Numbered from the stretch's first letter, positions 39,215 through 54,737 are shown. The stretch is DNA of 64,000 bases from Anoplolepis gracilipes (GCF_047496725.1 NC_132986.1:5178501-5242500); one strand, 5' to 3'. Notes: generated from the letters alone by a model not told the origin. Program-made: numbers and translations.

Positions 39215-39810
39215 TTAAGCATATGATACGATCTGCTGATGCAGTATGATTCAAGATAATGAATGTATGTACATAATGATTGTGTATGTGGCGTATATTA
39301 TATACACGATACGATATTTCTTAAGAGATGAATTATTATATTTTTCATACGAATATAGGACAGGATTAAAAGTAAGTAAGCGTTTATAAAAAATAAACAT
39401 TTTTTATTTGTATGAGCGAGATATGTAATATATTAATATTATTGTTACCGTAAATATAAATTGCGAAACTATCTGAAGTTTATAATTAATATTTATTAAT
39501 AGGAGACGAGAGTCTATATGTATATAAGTTGTCTTCTCTACTCGATAATAAATATTCAATAAAAAAATACAAAACAGTTGATTCCCTATACTTTATATAA
39601 TTGAAAACATAAATTCTCTGCGCTAGAAATTTTATTAAAAAATTGTTATCTAGCTATATTACTTTGTAACACAAATTACACTTTGGTACAGTTTATTTGA
39701 CACGATAAATGCGATTGGTGCGATTTATATAATAATTAAGAATACGATTGTTCGTTTTAAAAACGCACATTTTGCAATATTGTTCACGAAGTTAATTAGC
39801 GCTTGGTAGC
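39215..39810 (+). other. ABCC10 3' UTR and flank
   Basis: AT-rich sequence following the ABCC10 stop codon. AATAAA occurs near 39390 and again near 39545-39560, either of which could define polyadenylation. No coding signal is seen. Confidence 0.55.
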
Positions 39811-40632
39811 GCGTATGCACGTGTTGCCAGTCACATTTACATGTCTGTGTTTGCCTGTGCGCGAGCTCGAGCTCAAGGAACGGCATAATTTATCCCGTAA
39901 TGTATCCGGCATTCAGCCATATGACATGACGTTTCCTCGCTGTCATCGTTATAAGGCAGCGAGAATTAATGAGCTGTAACCCCGGCTAATTTGCTTTCCG
40001 TTTTTTAATTGCTTGAAATTTAGCGGGACATGTACTACGCTATGTCGACGTGTCAACGAAAGTGAGATGTCCCGTACACTCATGTTTTGCCGACTGAATC
40101 GCCAGAATGCGAGAGAGGCCATGCCTCGGAAAATAAGCGCGATTCATGCCGCTAATGAGATCGTTTATGTTACACGATCGGTCAGTCTTCCGTAAGCTTT
40201 TTGTAAGAAGCTCACAAGTAAGCTAAACTCCATTCATTATGGTTCAGTAATCGAAAATTTCTATTTACAAAATATTGGTTTAATAATTTAACTTCTTAAT
40301 ATTAAAAATATGTTATTGATTGGTTTATTGTGTATATATCATAAAATGTGTTTATTATATATATGTATATGTGTATTATTTTATTATTTTTTTCTTTATT
40401 AAAATCCGAAAACTCTTGCAAAAAGAGATATTCTCTCTAGCAAAGGCGGTTTTCTTATCACGTATTTTATAAACTATCGCGGATATAGGCGCATGACATA
40501 AATCTACCATAAACCTTGCTTTTAAACCAAAATTGCCTGTGCTTTGCGGTGGGAGCTCACGTGTCTCAAAGGGCTGACGGTAAGTAAAAAAAAATTATAC
40601 AACATGATACAGCCGTTAGATCCTCCTTTCAG

Positions 40633-40709
40633 CTTTGTACCACGTTGTCTGAAAGTATTCGCCGCGCGCGGAAGGAATACTTTTACAACAGGACATTCCG
40701 TTCATGACG
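40633..40709 (+). other. Exon-like segment with consensus splice sites
   Basis: A 77-base GC-rich segment bounded by TCCTCCTTTCAG upstream and ACG|GTAAGAAG downstream, open in one frame (PRCLKVFAARGRN within it). Fifty bases earlier a second donor-like ACG|GTAAGT occurs at 40576-40584. It could be an untranslated or lncRNA exon, or chance. The peptide is not recognised. Confidence 0.22.
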
Positions 40710-43700
40710 GTAAGAAGCATCAACCATTCACATAGTAAAAAAAAGTTAAATTTCTCTATTCTAGGATTTTAAATACTTTAAAAATTTTTTACGTTATTAA
40801 TGTAATCTATATAATTTTTTATTTCAATAATTTCTCTCTCTCTCTCACATAAATTATTATTAATAATTTGCAATTAATAATTTGTAATTAATGTACAATT
40901 AACTCGATACGAGATAAATAATTTCGCATGAAAATTATACATAAATATGCAGAAAAAAATAACGTAACTCAGGCAAAGTTCTCTCAATAAAATACCGATA
41001 ATGTTCGAGTTAATATTCAAGCGTGCACGTTTCTCGAAGGGTTGGTTCATTAACAGATTACATGGGCTTTGTGGAATATTTGAAATATCATCTTGGACGT
41101 AGCAGCTTGTCGTATCACGGATGGCATGCAAGCCCTTTGCTCTTATACGTCTCTCGGCAGGCACTTGAGGTCTGAAGCATAGTCGCTATACTATGACAGA
41201 TACTCAGCTGGCTACTCCAAAAGTGTGTCTATCGGGGAAGGTTGATTCAACGAATACGTAACCCTAAAGAGCATAGGGAGAGATAGATAAACAGATAGAT
41301 AGATAAACAGATAGATAGAAAGATGTTTGTGTGTGTACGTGTGCGTGTGTGTACTCGCCTCTTTGATAACTACCAAGCGCTATTATCCAATTCGATTGCA
41401 ATTTCATAGTAAAATGGTTGCGGATATTAAATCATAGGCACAAATCGATACGGTGGCACATTACTGCCGTGTGCTGTAACATAATTACCATTTATTACCG
41501 CAATTTATACGGACGGTGTTGCCACGAACCGCACGCTGCTCAACTAAAACTGAGAAACGCGATCGTATTTAAATTTATGCATGGAAAATCGCATTGTGTA
41601 CTGTTAAATACTGCTATTTTATATTATGATCGACAGACACCATTTAACAACTTTAATTATAGAAATTTGTCTAAAATGTGTAATTCTAATTGTTTTGCTA
41701 TTGCGAAGTCGATTATTCTGACATTGCTGTTGTTTTTATAATCTTTTCATAGCTCTAATAAATAATTCTTTACAATTCATAAAGCAGAGATTATAATCAA
41801 TCAACCTCTAATTTAAATTAGAAAATGCATCAATAATGGCATAATGATTGATTCACTTTTAGTTTATCATGTCACGTTAAGATTCGTTTCTGCCAAGATT
41901 AAAACGCGATAGAAGATAATCCTGGATGATAAAAAAATGATATCGCGGTAAAACACGAAGACACGATGACAAGCGGATGTCAAGCAAAAGGCTGATTACA
42001 CGACCATATATCTGAATTAGGAGCGAGCCTCCATAACTCATTACGCTCACAATTCTCTTTCGTCAGGCGGTCGCACACGTTGCTCGCATAAATCACAATT
42101 TGCTCTACTGGTGGTCGCAGGTGGACAGGAATAGCGGGATGCAAATCTAAAAAGCTACGATTGCGTGCGACGCGCGCGTGACGCGTGTAATCGATCTCGG
42201 CGCGATCTTTAGCGCCGGTAATTACAACAATGACGCTTTTTTTTCTCTTTGCTTAATCGATCCAATAATTCTTTCTGACATTAGCTGCAAGCGAGTTAAA
42301 TGCTAGATCAATCAGCTTAAAGATATGAAGATATATCGTTATCTATTTTTATATTCTAAATTTCAAAATGCACATATACTATTTATTATTGTGCATTCTT
42401 GTTTAATTTAAATATATACAAGGTGCATCGCGCGGAAAATATATGACATCGCATATATTTTTTATGAAATTTGGAGTTGAGTTTTCTTTAATGAAAATTT
42501 CATCGCGCGTTATCTCTTTTCAAGTGTTTTTAAATTCTACTTGAACGTTACTTCGCGTTTTAACACATTTTCAATTTTTGAAAAGTGTTATTACACTAAA
42601 ATAAATGACTTTTAATAGCAATGATGAAATGACATCTCTCGGTAATATTTCTAAAAGTAATAAAAAAGAAAAAGATAACAAAGATAAAGAAAGAAATGCC
42701 ACGAAACACGAAAGTAACACCTCTCATATTTCCATTAAGTAAGGCAAGACATGTCGAATGACAAATATAACACGCTAGCTACTGCTTTTACCATGATTAG
42801 TGCGCGATAAGATGGAAAGCTATGTGCACACATGTACATATGTATGTGTGTATCAAAAACGTCAAAGTACATCAACATCCAATGCATAGACTCATTTGCA
42901 CAACGTAAGTATGCGAGTACAACGTAAGTATACCGATGTCTCACGCACGTTCATATACAATATTAGGTTTTTTCTCTTGGAAAATGTGTGAATTGTTTCA
43001 TGTGTAACATTAGTCACGCTGATACATCATCTCCTTTTCTATTGTCATTGCTTTTCATTCGAACGATATTAAAATACAAAACGTAAAACTCATTAAAGTT
43101 GAAATAAAAGCTTAATTATTTCAGATATCGAAATATTACAATTAATACAGTTTAGAATTCCCTTTTGTGCCAAAATTATAATATGAAAAACTAGAATTTC
43201 ATCTATGTTGCAAATTCTTGGATAAGTCTTTGATTTTCGAAATTTGTAATTCCACAAATACCTCAAAAAGAAATAGTTGAAACAGTAATAATAAATATTA
43301 CATACACTACAGTAATATAATAAATATTACATGAATAATACTCTTTTTAAATATCTTTTATGTCATTTTTTCTCTCTTTTTCTTTCTGTAGCTAACATTA
43401 ATTAATAAATAGCATAAAATATTTATAAAATTAAATGTAAAATAATAAAAAATATAAAAAATTATTATATTAATTAATAAAAGGTTGTTCGTTCATTTAT
43501 TTCCAAATCTGACTATTAATGATAAGCTTTCATAATTTTTTATTATTTTTTTATATATCTTATCACACGTCGCGTCGTTGAATAAAGATTAAGAGTTTTT
43601 TTTTTTTTTTACCAACAACGTGAATAGGTATATATTTTCAGAGGAAGTTTCGCATAACTCTTCGTGCACACAGAGATATACATCGCTCATATAATACGAG

Positions 43701-44858
43701 TCATATTGTACGATTTGTCGCAGCAAGACATGTTGGGTATATGTAAACGGCTCTTGTGCATTTATTTCTATTCCGCGAGCTTATTACCAAGTCTCGTGTT
43801 AAGATGAACGTATTTAGCATCCGTTAACGATTGATGAAAATGAGCTTTCCTTTTTCTTCATCTTTTTTTTGGTGTTGGATCATGAACGCACCCATTCATT
43901 ACGCGTTTTATTATAATTGACAAGTCACGGCAAGAGCCGAGATAACTGTTTCATTCCAGATCTCAAGCTTCATCTAAGAACGAGATCAAATATATTCGCA
44001 AGTCTTCAATCCAATTAAATGTCTAAGTAACATTTTATTAGAGATACATTTTTCAGATTCAATAGTAAAAATACATATGTATTTATATGTATATAAAAAT
44101 ATATATGTATATCAAATTATACGTTAATAAGATTCGATACTGTAATAAACAATTTGTTTTTTCTTAAAAAAATTTAATAAGTTTCAATATATTTTTAAAT
44201 CACTTGCACACGTACACATACATACACAGACAGACAGAAAGACACAAAGGATTTGATTCCATCTCTAACTGCATCCTCTATGATCCACGGCGAGTCAGAC
44301 GAATTTTGCATGCGACGCCCGTTCACCAAAGGGAAGCGTTTAATTGCGTTTAATATTTCTGCTCGGTGGGCGGAACCGATGATTATCCCATAATATTGCG
44401 CGAAATATTCAGTTTCGATTACATCGGACCGCAAATGTTATAATGCTAGAAATAATTAAACGCATAATACTTGGTAACGTTGCATATAATACGCATATAC
44501 ATACACAACACGCACATAAATACAAACATATCTACTAATCAATATTTTTGTAAACATTAATCCGTGTGCGATCTCGACAAAGTTATAAAGTTTTAATTAC
44601 TGTTGCTAATGGGCATTATTATTCGACATTTCTAAATTAATTTTAAATGGACAGAACATATGCGATTACGTAAACAACTTGTTACTCTGACGAAACTTCT
44701 AAAAGTTATGTCAAGTTGCAACAGATTTTCTTTTATATTTTTATGTAGCAAAATTAATAACGATAAAAATTAATTATGCTATAATATACTTCAAGTAATT
44801 ATTGATAACTTTTATCTTTTTTTATTATAAAGGTTATATGATTTGTTTTATAAGTTTC

Positions 44859-44861
<3 letters not shown>

Positions 44862-44912
<51 letters not shown>
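44862..44912. repeat. (AT)n microsatellite
   Basis: About 50 bases of uninterrupted AT dinucleotide in the gene desert. Confidence 0.95.
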
Positions 44913-44914
<2 letters not shown>

Positions 44915-45400
44915 CTGGTAACTGAGTATATATTTATATATAAGCTTGGCTTCAATTAGTCGTATATAAGATAATCTAAGAACTTGAGTAGATAATACCT
45001 GACGACGCATCGATGTGAAAGCGCATGTTCGATCGAGTTCGATCCCCCTAATTCATTAGCATAGAATTTCAAGCGAGACAGTGCGCTTTGTCCGATGGGC
45101 ATTATAATAATTTAGCGCCGCGCTGTTGCCAGGAATATATGACTGGCTCGCCCAGTCTGCACAATTGGCTTCCACCTGATACGAAATAGATGCAGCTCGC
45201 ACAGGAAGGGAGTCCATTCGTACTATGCCAAATGCGGCACAGATAGTAATTGGCTTTCTCTATCCGCAAATCTCCTATATATGGTGCACCATAAAAAGCA
45301 ATCTTTGTGGCTAAGTTTGAAGTATAATTAGAAAGTGAAACAATTTTAAAGTGAAACAAGTGTTGTTTGCAGAATCACTACATTGTTCTATTTCTTTGAT

Positions 45401-48400
45401 TATAATTTTATATTATACCAAAAATATTGTGGTAAAATTTTATTTAGATAAATATATATTTTTATATTAGATAAATGCAAATATAGTTAACATTTTATTT
45501 CTAAAAATTGGAAATTTTAACATGAATATCTTTTATTTCATGATGAAAAAGGTCTTTTTTTTAATGATCCTGTGTAGAAATATACGTACGCTTATAAGGT
45601 AGGTACGAAACAGTATCATAATCTTTTATCTCATTGCTCCAAAATGAAAAACCTACATAAGGTAATTGTCCTAATATATTGGGCTAACGGCAAGTTTGTT
45701 AATTGCATAGTGAAAATTGTTTCATTAATAAAATGGCTAAGCCGGCGTGTAGATGATATCGATTCTACTAAAAGATCTTATTAAAAACTCAGCTAGATGT
45801 ACATTAAACTGAAATTAAATAATAACATTTTTTTACTGTTGTTACATTATTATTCTTTTTTTTATAATAATTAACTTGATATAAATTCAAATTCTACATT
45901 ATATATATAAATTTAATTTAAATAGTTTTTCTTTCTAAACTATTTTTTGTGAATCGTAAAGAATAATAACTTGAAAATTATCTAGAAAAATGTAATTCTT
46001 AAAAATTGCAATTTGTTATAACAAACAAGTATGAAATAAAAAAAAAAAAACATAAATCATCAGTAAGATTTAGTATCATAAAATACCGGTTTGAATATCG
46101 CTTTCATTGTTCGGTTTTTTTTTCCGGATCGCATAACATGATTTTATTTACGTCTGATAATACAATATAACACTCAAAAATCATCACAATGTTTATCGAA
46201 CATGTAGCTGCATACTCATATTTCCATGTATAAAACTGGGAAACTCGGAAGAGTAATATTCAATTGCAGCATAGATACATGTTTGTAGCTTAGCAAAATA
46301 TATCGGTTATACGTCATCGTACGATGAAACTATCCCGTCGTATCGGTTCTCTCGATTCCTCGTAATCGACACGGAATCACCAGACTTCGACATCTATAAG
46401 GTCTCTTCTCTCACACAACGTATGTCACGTTTCTAAATCGGCGTTGCCTGCCATTGCCTCCGGGTCTTTCAGATGGTTTCGTATCCGGTTACACACCCGG
46501 TGTGTGTTAAATGAGAGCTGACAAAAACACGTGTAACTTTCAATCGACCGAGCAGTCGCTCAAAAGATTGCCGGCGAGGTTCCTTAATTGGATTAAATAA
46601 ATTCAGCTGAATGACGTGTGAGCAATACGCATGCATGTTTGTGTGCGTAGAATGTTGTAATGTCTTCGTCAAGCTCACTAGCGACACGTGTTGCAAACGT
46701 GAGGATGCATTCTCGTGTGAATACGATAAGACGCGTCGTCTCTTGCGTAGTGCCGACGCAAAGGGTTGAAATTGGACGCGAGGGCGCCGTCCAGGAATTC
46801 AATAAACTTACACCCTAGTGATATGCACGTAGATTTAAGCTCTGTCATTTGCAGAAAACAACTTGTACTTGTTGATTAGCGCAATTTTGCATACATGTGA
46901 AAATAAAACTTTATATAAAACAAAACATTTGTATATTATCTTTACACATATCTCATTATTTGTGCCATTAAGAAAAGAAGTCATTTCATTTAAATAAAAT
47001 TTATATATATATATATATATCAACTTATGGTTATTTTAGTACCAATATATTCTACATAAAGATTTAAAAAAAAACATTAAAATAGCTTTATAATTCAGAG
47101 AAATTTTTTATACATTTTTTTTATTATAAAGAAATTAGTTATTTTGCAAATCGATAAAAGTAATTATGATTTCTATTTCTCAATGCAAAAAGTTTATACT
47201 ATTGCAAGTTTGTTATTTACTTAATATTAATAAATAATATATTTCATAATGTAAGTTTTGATTTATTCAATGTTGATAAATAATATATTTTATTGTGTGT
47301 AATAGTATATTGATTTAATAAATACTTATATATGACAATGGAAAAGAGAAATATTACAGATAAAAGAGCTTTCATCTGCTTAAAATAGAAATCTCACTTT
47401 TAAAGAAAAGACTCAGGGTGTCTCAAATCTTGTAAAAAATTCTGTGATTTTCCAGGTATTTTTGTTCAAAATTCCAAATAAAAAAAATATTTTCAAAACT
47501 TTTTAATATAATATTGCGAATATATACGATATATACTGCCCGACTCAGCGACTTCGCCCCTATATTTTTCTCGCCTACGTCTCTTTAAGGGGGTAAAGGG
47601 TTTATTAAATTCTCAAAAATGAGAATTAAAAATCTTAGTAAATAAACCAAGAAAAATATATACCCTGTGTAAAAATTATTTTCTGCGAAATTGACGCATT
47701 AATATCCGCGTTTGGCTCTTATTCGCCAAGTTTATAGTTGCTTGTTTTTAATATAACTTTCTCTAAAATAAATTTCTTTATTACATTCATTTTCTAATGT
47801 TTTTTATTCATACAAAACAAAACCGAGCATCTTAAGTTTGAATGTTAGATCTATAAATGTACTATAAAAAAAACTGAATCATTTTTTAACTTTCATAATT
47901 TTCACGTTTTCATCTGTCATGTTTTTAAAGTCTCCAGTAGATTATGATGATGACACAAACTGCTAACTAAACTGTTGATATAATGTCACAATAACTCATG
48001 TAAGTTTTTTGTATTGTGAAGTCACTCGGTATGTCAGAAATTTCCGCGTGAAAAAGAAATAGAGGAAATCTAAAAAGATTAAAACAATAATCGTGAAAAG
48101 GACAGATAATATGTAGCGATCGAAAAAAAGAAAAGATGATGAGATTGGACGAGAGAAAAATGCTGAAACGCGGAATATGAGAGCCAGAGTCTCGTAGGGA
48201 GGTACACCAATCTTTATAATAAAGATCCTTTTCTTACTTTAAGTTGTAGTTTCGACACTGACAAGGACAATTTCACATCCGAGATCAGACGGTTTCAATG
48301 ACGTATCAAGTCTCGAGAAAGTAGAAAATAATAGAGCTTATAAAAGCACGGTAAAAAACTCACAAAAAATTCGACATAACAAACTTGATGATATAACAAG

Positions 48401-49228
48401 AAAACTTGTCTGGTTATGTACATTATAAACTTTGTATGTAGCTACAATTGCGTTGAACATTAAAATTTTCAGATTTTAACATGCTCGGAAAAATGAAAGT
48501 TTTTTTATATCCCACGTACACATATGCACACAATTAAAACCGGCATAAAATTATAGTCGCAAAATAGAACGATGGAAATTACAGTGCTTTTTGTATAAGA
48601 AGAAGCAGAAAAAGTAAAATGCAACATGCAACCATCGAGCATTCCAACAGCAGTTGGAAATGTAGTCCAACATGTCGTTCTTCGTAGTGCTTGCACATTG
48701 CGTGAGAGATATAAGGTCGTCGTCCCTGTGTGTGAATCGATCCAGAAACTTTCCGAAATCTGCGACAGCAATATATCTTGTGTGGTTACGCTATCCTTAT
48801 TCATCATATAGATGTGCTTGTCATGAATTATACATATACAGCTAGTATTTGTAATCTCGCAAGAAAGAAAGAAAAGAATAACGCTAAAACAAACGGTGAA
48901 ATATGTAAATCTGTACGAGAAGGAATCAGCATTTTGTCCCAAAAAATATTTCTACCACCGATAAAACTATATATAGATATGTATCATACGAAGAGCTATG
49001 AAATATATAAATTGACTAATTAATAACATTAATAAGTTGCATTAATTTATTACGAGCAGAAAATATAAACTTCACTGAGATTGTAATATCAACAAGTTAT
49101 CCATTTTCATTATTTCTGTCAGCCAATTATCACGTTAATTAAATGCAACAGCTAGCAAATGAAGCATATATTCATTTCACATGATATATTTGTCTATATT
49201 TTTATACAGAATAATGTAATATATATAC

Positions 49229-49268
<40 letters not shown>

Positions 49269-51552
49269 TAAAAATTTGAAACAAAGGAAAGATAGAAAAT
49301 AGTGATAGTTTATTAAAGAAATCCTATTTTTAATTACTTTTCGTCTACAATTAAATTTATACACTATGCCAGATTTGTATCTCTTCAAAAGCAATCTTTT
49401 GCGTTTGAGATTAAAACACATTTAAATTTAAACAAAAGATAAGAGATTTTTAATACAAAAACATTTTTTTATTATTTCATGGTCTAAACTTTTAATCGTT
49501 TATAATGAACATTGCTGATTCTCAAAAAATTAGTTTTAAGGCACTTGCAGAGTTCTCTTATTAAAATATTCATAGCAGCCTTAAGGCCTTTTCGGACGGT
49601 GAATTTATTTTACTTAAAATACTTCACGATAAAAACCTACAAGTTCTGGAAATGCACATTTTATGTCAAAGCTAAAGTTCGTTTTAATGGCATTGTTACA
49701 AATTTTGCAACTATCGAAGAAGAGCTCTCAAGACCGCTTCTTAAATCCGCTTATAATTTTGATTCACACGGAAACAGCAACGGAGACTGTTCAACTGTAT
49801 GGACTAATGAGAGTTTGGAGATAGGAGTTAAATCTGATTGCTTCGGGATTCGAAGTCTATCATCGTTGTCCAAAGGGATTCGGAACAGGGAAGAGAAGAG
49901 GAGCGGAGAGAATGGAAGGATTGGTAGGCCAAGAGGATACTCGGTGCAGCATCTATTGATGGTAAGCCTCGCCATCGTCCGGGCGGACAATAGGCTTCGT
50001 AAAATCGTGTGAATTAGTAAAGGGCCTCTCTAGGCGAGGGAATAATCGGGAAGCCACTAGATAAAATCTCTGTTCGGCGCAGCTCACGGAAAAGCAAGAT
50101 CATAAAGTGCGGTCCGGCGCGCGAGCGGGTGATGCGCCAGTCGTATTATAAATTGATAGCGATAAAATCTACTCGTCTCTTTTCTCTTTCTCTATCTGAC
50201 GAGGAGAGAGGATCGGTAACGGGTCGTTTGGTCACGGAGACGGCGAAATGGCGAGATTATTTCAAGGCGTATCTCTCTCTCGGGTCTCATGCGATTTCTC
50301 TGGCTCTCTGTCCACATCTCGATATTATTGCGTTTTTCTCTCTTTTGAAGGCATTGAGATTGGTGGTCTAACAAAATAAGTCGGTGACAGTTTTTGAATC
50401 GTGAATATAATAACTTTAGAGAGATCTCTAACAGTTATATTCTCCGCACAATATAAATTATTTAACATATAAATTAAAAATTAAATTATTAATAATTGTT
50501 TTTAGATAAAATTATGTCACAAAATCTTTCGATAAGAGCCGGAGCTTATTTCATTAATTTCTACGAAGATCCGTCTCTGTAGCGCAGATGTATACGACTT
50601 TTCTTGTGCGATACCTCGAGAAAGGTAAAAGAAGGAAAAAAAGAGCGAAGCCGCAGACACACAGTTCCTTTGCGATATCTATCTGTGCAAATATTAAATG
50701 GATCCGCGGAAGTGAAAGAGAGGTTGCCCTGCGATGTTTTCATTTAATATCTGCTGGAGGTCCGCTCGGCCCACGCCGACTGCCAACCGGCATTCAGCGG
50801 AAAGATTGCGAGAGTCATTTCCCGCGACTAGTATAGAGATGTTGCCTTTGAGATAACCCACTCCAGAGCAATACGAATGTCTGGATACCTTGCGCGCGCT
50901 GGGAGAGACATGCTCTACTTGCTCCCGATAGTCCTCAAACTGTCGCGATAACGCGTGTTAGGTATAATGTGCGCCCTTTCCAAAATTGAAATAAAACGAT
51001 GGATATCATTGTACAAAAGTTATTATATTCACTTGATAATATTCAAATATATCTAATAAAAAATAATCTCATTAATATAACGTATAATAATTTAATATTA
51101 AAATATCAGTAATATTTATTTATTTGCATTTGTAACTATAATAACTTTAAAGTGTTTTTCTTTATTACAAACTGTGTTCTTTTAAATACCTTTTCTCTTT
51201 TTATGAACAAAGAATTGAAAATTATATTTTAATCGTAATTCGAAGATTTAGTAGATACATTAAATGAGTATTAGTAGATTAATTAATAATTTGATTTAAT
51301 GCCGAGACTCTCTCTCAGGGATATCATGTCAGCTAGAGTGATAAATTTGTAACAACGCGAGTGTAATGTCCCACGTGCGTCCATTGGCACATTGCCAAGC
51401 ATCACAACTGTACGGATGATTACAGTAGCATAAGGCATCATTACTACACAGTGAAAACTTAATCAAACAATTATTGGTCGAAATAATTATGTATGTAAAT
51501 ACGTGTAATTTCACGCTCGCTTTACTATGACCAAGATTGATAGTTTCCAAAT

Positions 51553-51589
<37 letters not shown>

Positions 51590-54500
51590 GTAAGAGATTC
51601 ATAACTTTGAAGAGATTTACTGTCGATAAAAAACGCATGATAAGCAAAAATTAGTTAAACGACAATGATATATCGCTACATACGTCACTGGAAATAAACG
51701 AATATATCATATATTATATGCAGAATTAATGCGACACTGGATATGCAGCAACGATATATCGGGATAGTTTACTATATTCAACGATGGAATTCCACCTGCC
51801 CTAGAGTTTAATGTCACCGCGTTAGTATTTTCTTCGTGCGAGCAATACGAATCGTTGCTCGCGCACGGAGACAGCGGTAGATTACCGTCGACGGCGCAGC
51901 AATTCTTGCGGTCTGACATAGTGTAATATTTCAACGCCGTCTTGACAATATTTTTCAGCGGTGTCGCACTAGATGGTTGGGTATATCGCGAAAGTGGGAA
52001 ATGTCAGCGAATGATTGCAACCCGATGGTGCAAGTTCGTCAAGACGGAATGGTCAAGAAAAGCCGATAATTTCTGCCGCGTTTTCAGAAAACTCGATCAA
52101 TATATAGATAACAACTTCACAGTATCTTTTATGATATCTGCTAATATTCAAGTTTAGGACACTCGAAAAATCACATTATTCAAACTTTTGATCATAAATT
52201 ATGAATTACAGATGTTATTCACTATTTTAACAGTGTTTCGATTATAGCAATATAATTTAAATCGCGATAAGTATAGAATGTGAAATGAAAATGTAGAATC
52301 AGGCAAGATTTGTCACTATTTTTCTTTAGAGAAAGATTGCTTATTGTTAAACTCTTTCCGCCCTTCTGACTGGACATGTAATTTAGTTGTCCTCTTTACA
52401 GACTGCCTTTGTGTCAATACCGGGCGAGTGGCAAAAGGGGGAAACATTTCGACGGCGACATGTTAACACGACGAAAGTTGCAATTCAACATTTCGTAGTT
52501 CTAAATATCCTCGAAAAAACATTAATGGCTAGCAGCAGCGTAGCGGGTAGACAAGAGAATGCCAGGAGCATGAATGCACGGACATGGTTGCGATCCTGAT
52601 TGCGATCCTGATTGCGACGACGGGCGGACTTCTTTTAGCTTCCACCTCGAAAAAAAATTGCGACCCTCGGTTAAGGCGAAGACGGCGAAGTCATCAGCGC
52701 TGATAAATAAAACGTTAGAGCTACACACGCGTCACACCGACTGTCTGTCACGTATTTTTTTTATTACGCATGTACACACATATATCCGCGCGCCCTTCAA
52801 CCCTTCCTTCTCCTTTACTCGCTCAGTGAGTTGTGTTCAGAAGTACGCGGGCAACATATACACGTGAGATCGCCACCCTCTGCCTGTTTCAATCTCTCTG
52901 TCTCTTTCTATCCCGTCGTTACTGCCACTTCGAGCTGGTGAAACACGCGTACTCCAGCCAAACAAAGGCGACCTTCGTTGTCACCCCTTTACTCGACACG
53001 ACTCTTACCCAGGTAGCTTGGTACAGACCCGGGCTGTAATATTTCGAATTTACGGATGCATACACCTTGTAAATACGCATGTGAGCTAGTCTATGAGAAA
53101 TATAGGCTCTTTGAGGAATGTAATTTGAGTAATTATTCGCGTATCGCTGTAGACTAATTATTTTCTAGAATTATTTTGTGGTGATGCAGCACCAAGTTAC
53201 GTTCAATACGCAATTATATAGTTGTACCGCATCGTCATTATATTTTAGTCTATTATAAAAATAGTTTAAGAATTTATAGATCTTTTACTCATAAGATAAG
53301 GAAAATAAATTATATTCAGAGATATTGCTTTGGTTTACATAGTATAAATAAGTTCATAATATAAGTCAATGTATAAATCTCCGAAATTTAAGATATACCT
53401 TGAAGTTTGTATAATCGTTTAATGTACCTACGTACATTCTGGAGAAGCAGCAATTTGTAGACTAGTTGAAAAAGTCGACGATGCAGTTCCGACCGCAGAT
53501 ATCCAAGCATGCATTCGTCGAGAGCTGTTCGTTCTCTCGTCGTGTACAGAGCACCGCAACCCACCCCTTTAGATCCTGCCAGCGAAAACAACGAATAATG
53601 TTTTCGCCTCGCGGAGAAATTGCATTGAACGTAGCGATGCCTCCTCGCATCCGTTTCGCGCAGAATAATGCAGCGAAAACCGTAGCAGAGGGTCGTGCCT
53701 CTGCAACGTTAATGCTCTCGTTCGGTCTCTTTGCCGCTATATTTTTTCCTTCACGTCATTATATCGCGCAAAACAAAAGACTTACTTGCACAATTTTCCT
53801 GGAAGCTCGATCTATTAAGCGACGTTCATAATCGTCCTTATTGAGAAGATCCGTATTATGAGAAAACACGGTTCGCCAGACTTTTTGCGGCATTTTTAAT
53901 ACGCGAGATTATTATGTCGACTATTTGCTTAAAAGAAAAAAAAAATTGCGAATATTTTTTAAATATGATTGACTGATTGTTTTATTTTAATGGAAAAAAA
54001 ACAAATGCCAAGTTTAATTCTACCTCTGTGAATTTTAAAGAGATATTTTATTTTGCAATGTAAATTTTTACATGGAACTACTATGACTTCAAAATGGCAT
54101 AAAAAGTTTCAGGTATTATTTGCATTGTGCAGATTAAACCTAGAAAAATGGGAAAATTTTGCAAACATAGCAGGTTTTTTTTAGAATAAACTATATTCTG
54201 TAATTTCAAATTTTTCCTTTCCAGTCGTCGATTACGACAAGCGACTGTGTTCATTCGATTGTCTAGATCAAAGCGTATGTTTACCGGCGGCAATCGGGAT
54301 TATATTCGTTCGTCGAACGTGCGTGCGCGTACTAATTCATTTCCACAAAATTCACAGCAGAGAAACGAAACGCGAGGAATCAAAAACGCGCCGATAAGTC
54401 TGCTTTTCAGGGCGAAACAGACGGAATTGATGCGTGTGAATGCGCAGAATCCGGCGGTTCGAGTTCCCGATCAAAAAGCCCACGCGTTCTCTAGGTCTCT

Positions 54501-54737
54501 TTGTCATTAGAGAGCTTCAGTGTAAATCTTAGTTTCCGGCAAATTGTCGAATGTCTTTGCATCGTACTCTTTACGTATTTTGCGAATCAAGGCACTAACG
54601 ATGCAAGAATTTAAGGATATTCGAGAATAACGGCAGTATAATGCATGCGCAAGAGAATCGCCAAAGCACGAATTTTTATAAACCATTGCAGCAAAGCAAA
54701 TAAAAAGTTCGCCAGAAATTGGGTTGCGAAATTCTCT

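Larger units (their letters stand above)
39811..45400. other. Gene desert, part 1: GC islands in AT-rich DNA
   Basis: No gene family is recognisable on either strand. GC-richer islands lie at about 39820-40190, 40530-40720, 41000-41280, 41980-42250, 42740-42960, 44230-44430 and 45000-45300, separated by AT-rich spacers. A GATA-type tetranucleotide microsatellite lies at 41280-41325 and an (AT)n tract at 44862-44912. The frame at 44195-44434 (-) reads smoothly but has no family features. The island pattern resembles intronic or intergenic regulatory DNA; this is inference. Confidence 0.4.

Noticed and set aside
44195..44434. Minus-strand frame with plausible amino-acid composition
   Set aside because: No recognisable domain, no splice context, and the end runs into low-complexity CA-rich sequence.
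45020..45060. B-box-like GAGTTCGATCCCCC suggesting a tRNA
   Set aside because: No matching A-box or cloverleaf can be drawn upstream.
49512..50012. Longest open frame in the desert (166 codons, plus strand)
   Set aside because: It is not recognised, its 5' half is AT-rich with no coding bias, and the GC-rich half is arginine/serine-rich as expected from composition. A donor-like GTAAGC near 49960 is not enough to call a gene.
51707..51934. Cysteine-containing minus-strand frame starting MSDRKNCCAVDG
   Set aside because: It reads smoothly but has no family features, no convincing acceptor or donor, and its tail enters AT-rich sequence. It was not promoted to an exon.
54455..54480. GGTTCGAGTTCCCG resembling a tRNA T-arm
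   Set aside because: No acceptor-stem partner or A-box in the expected upstream position.
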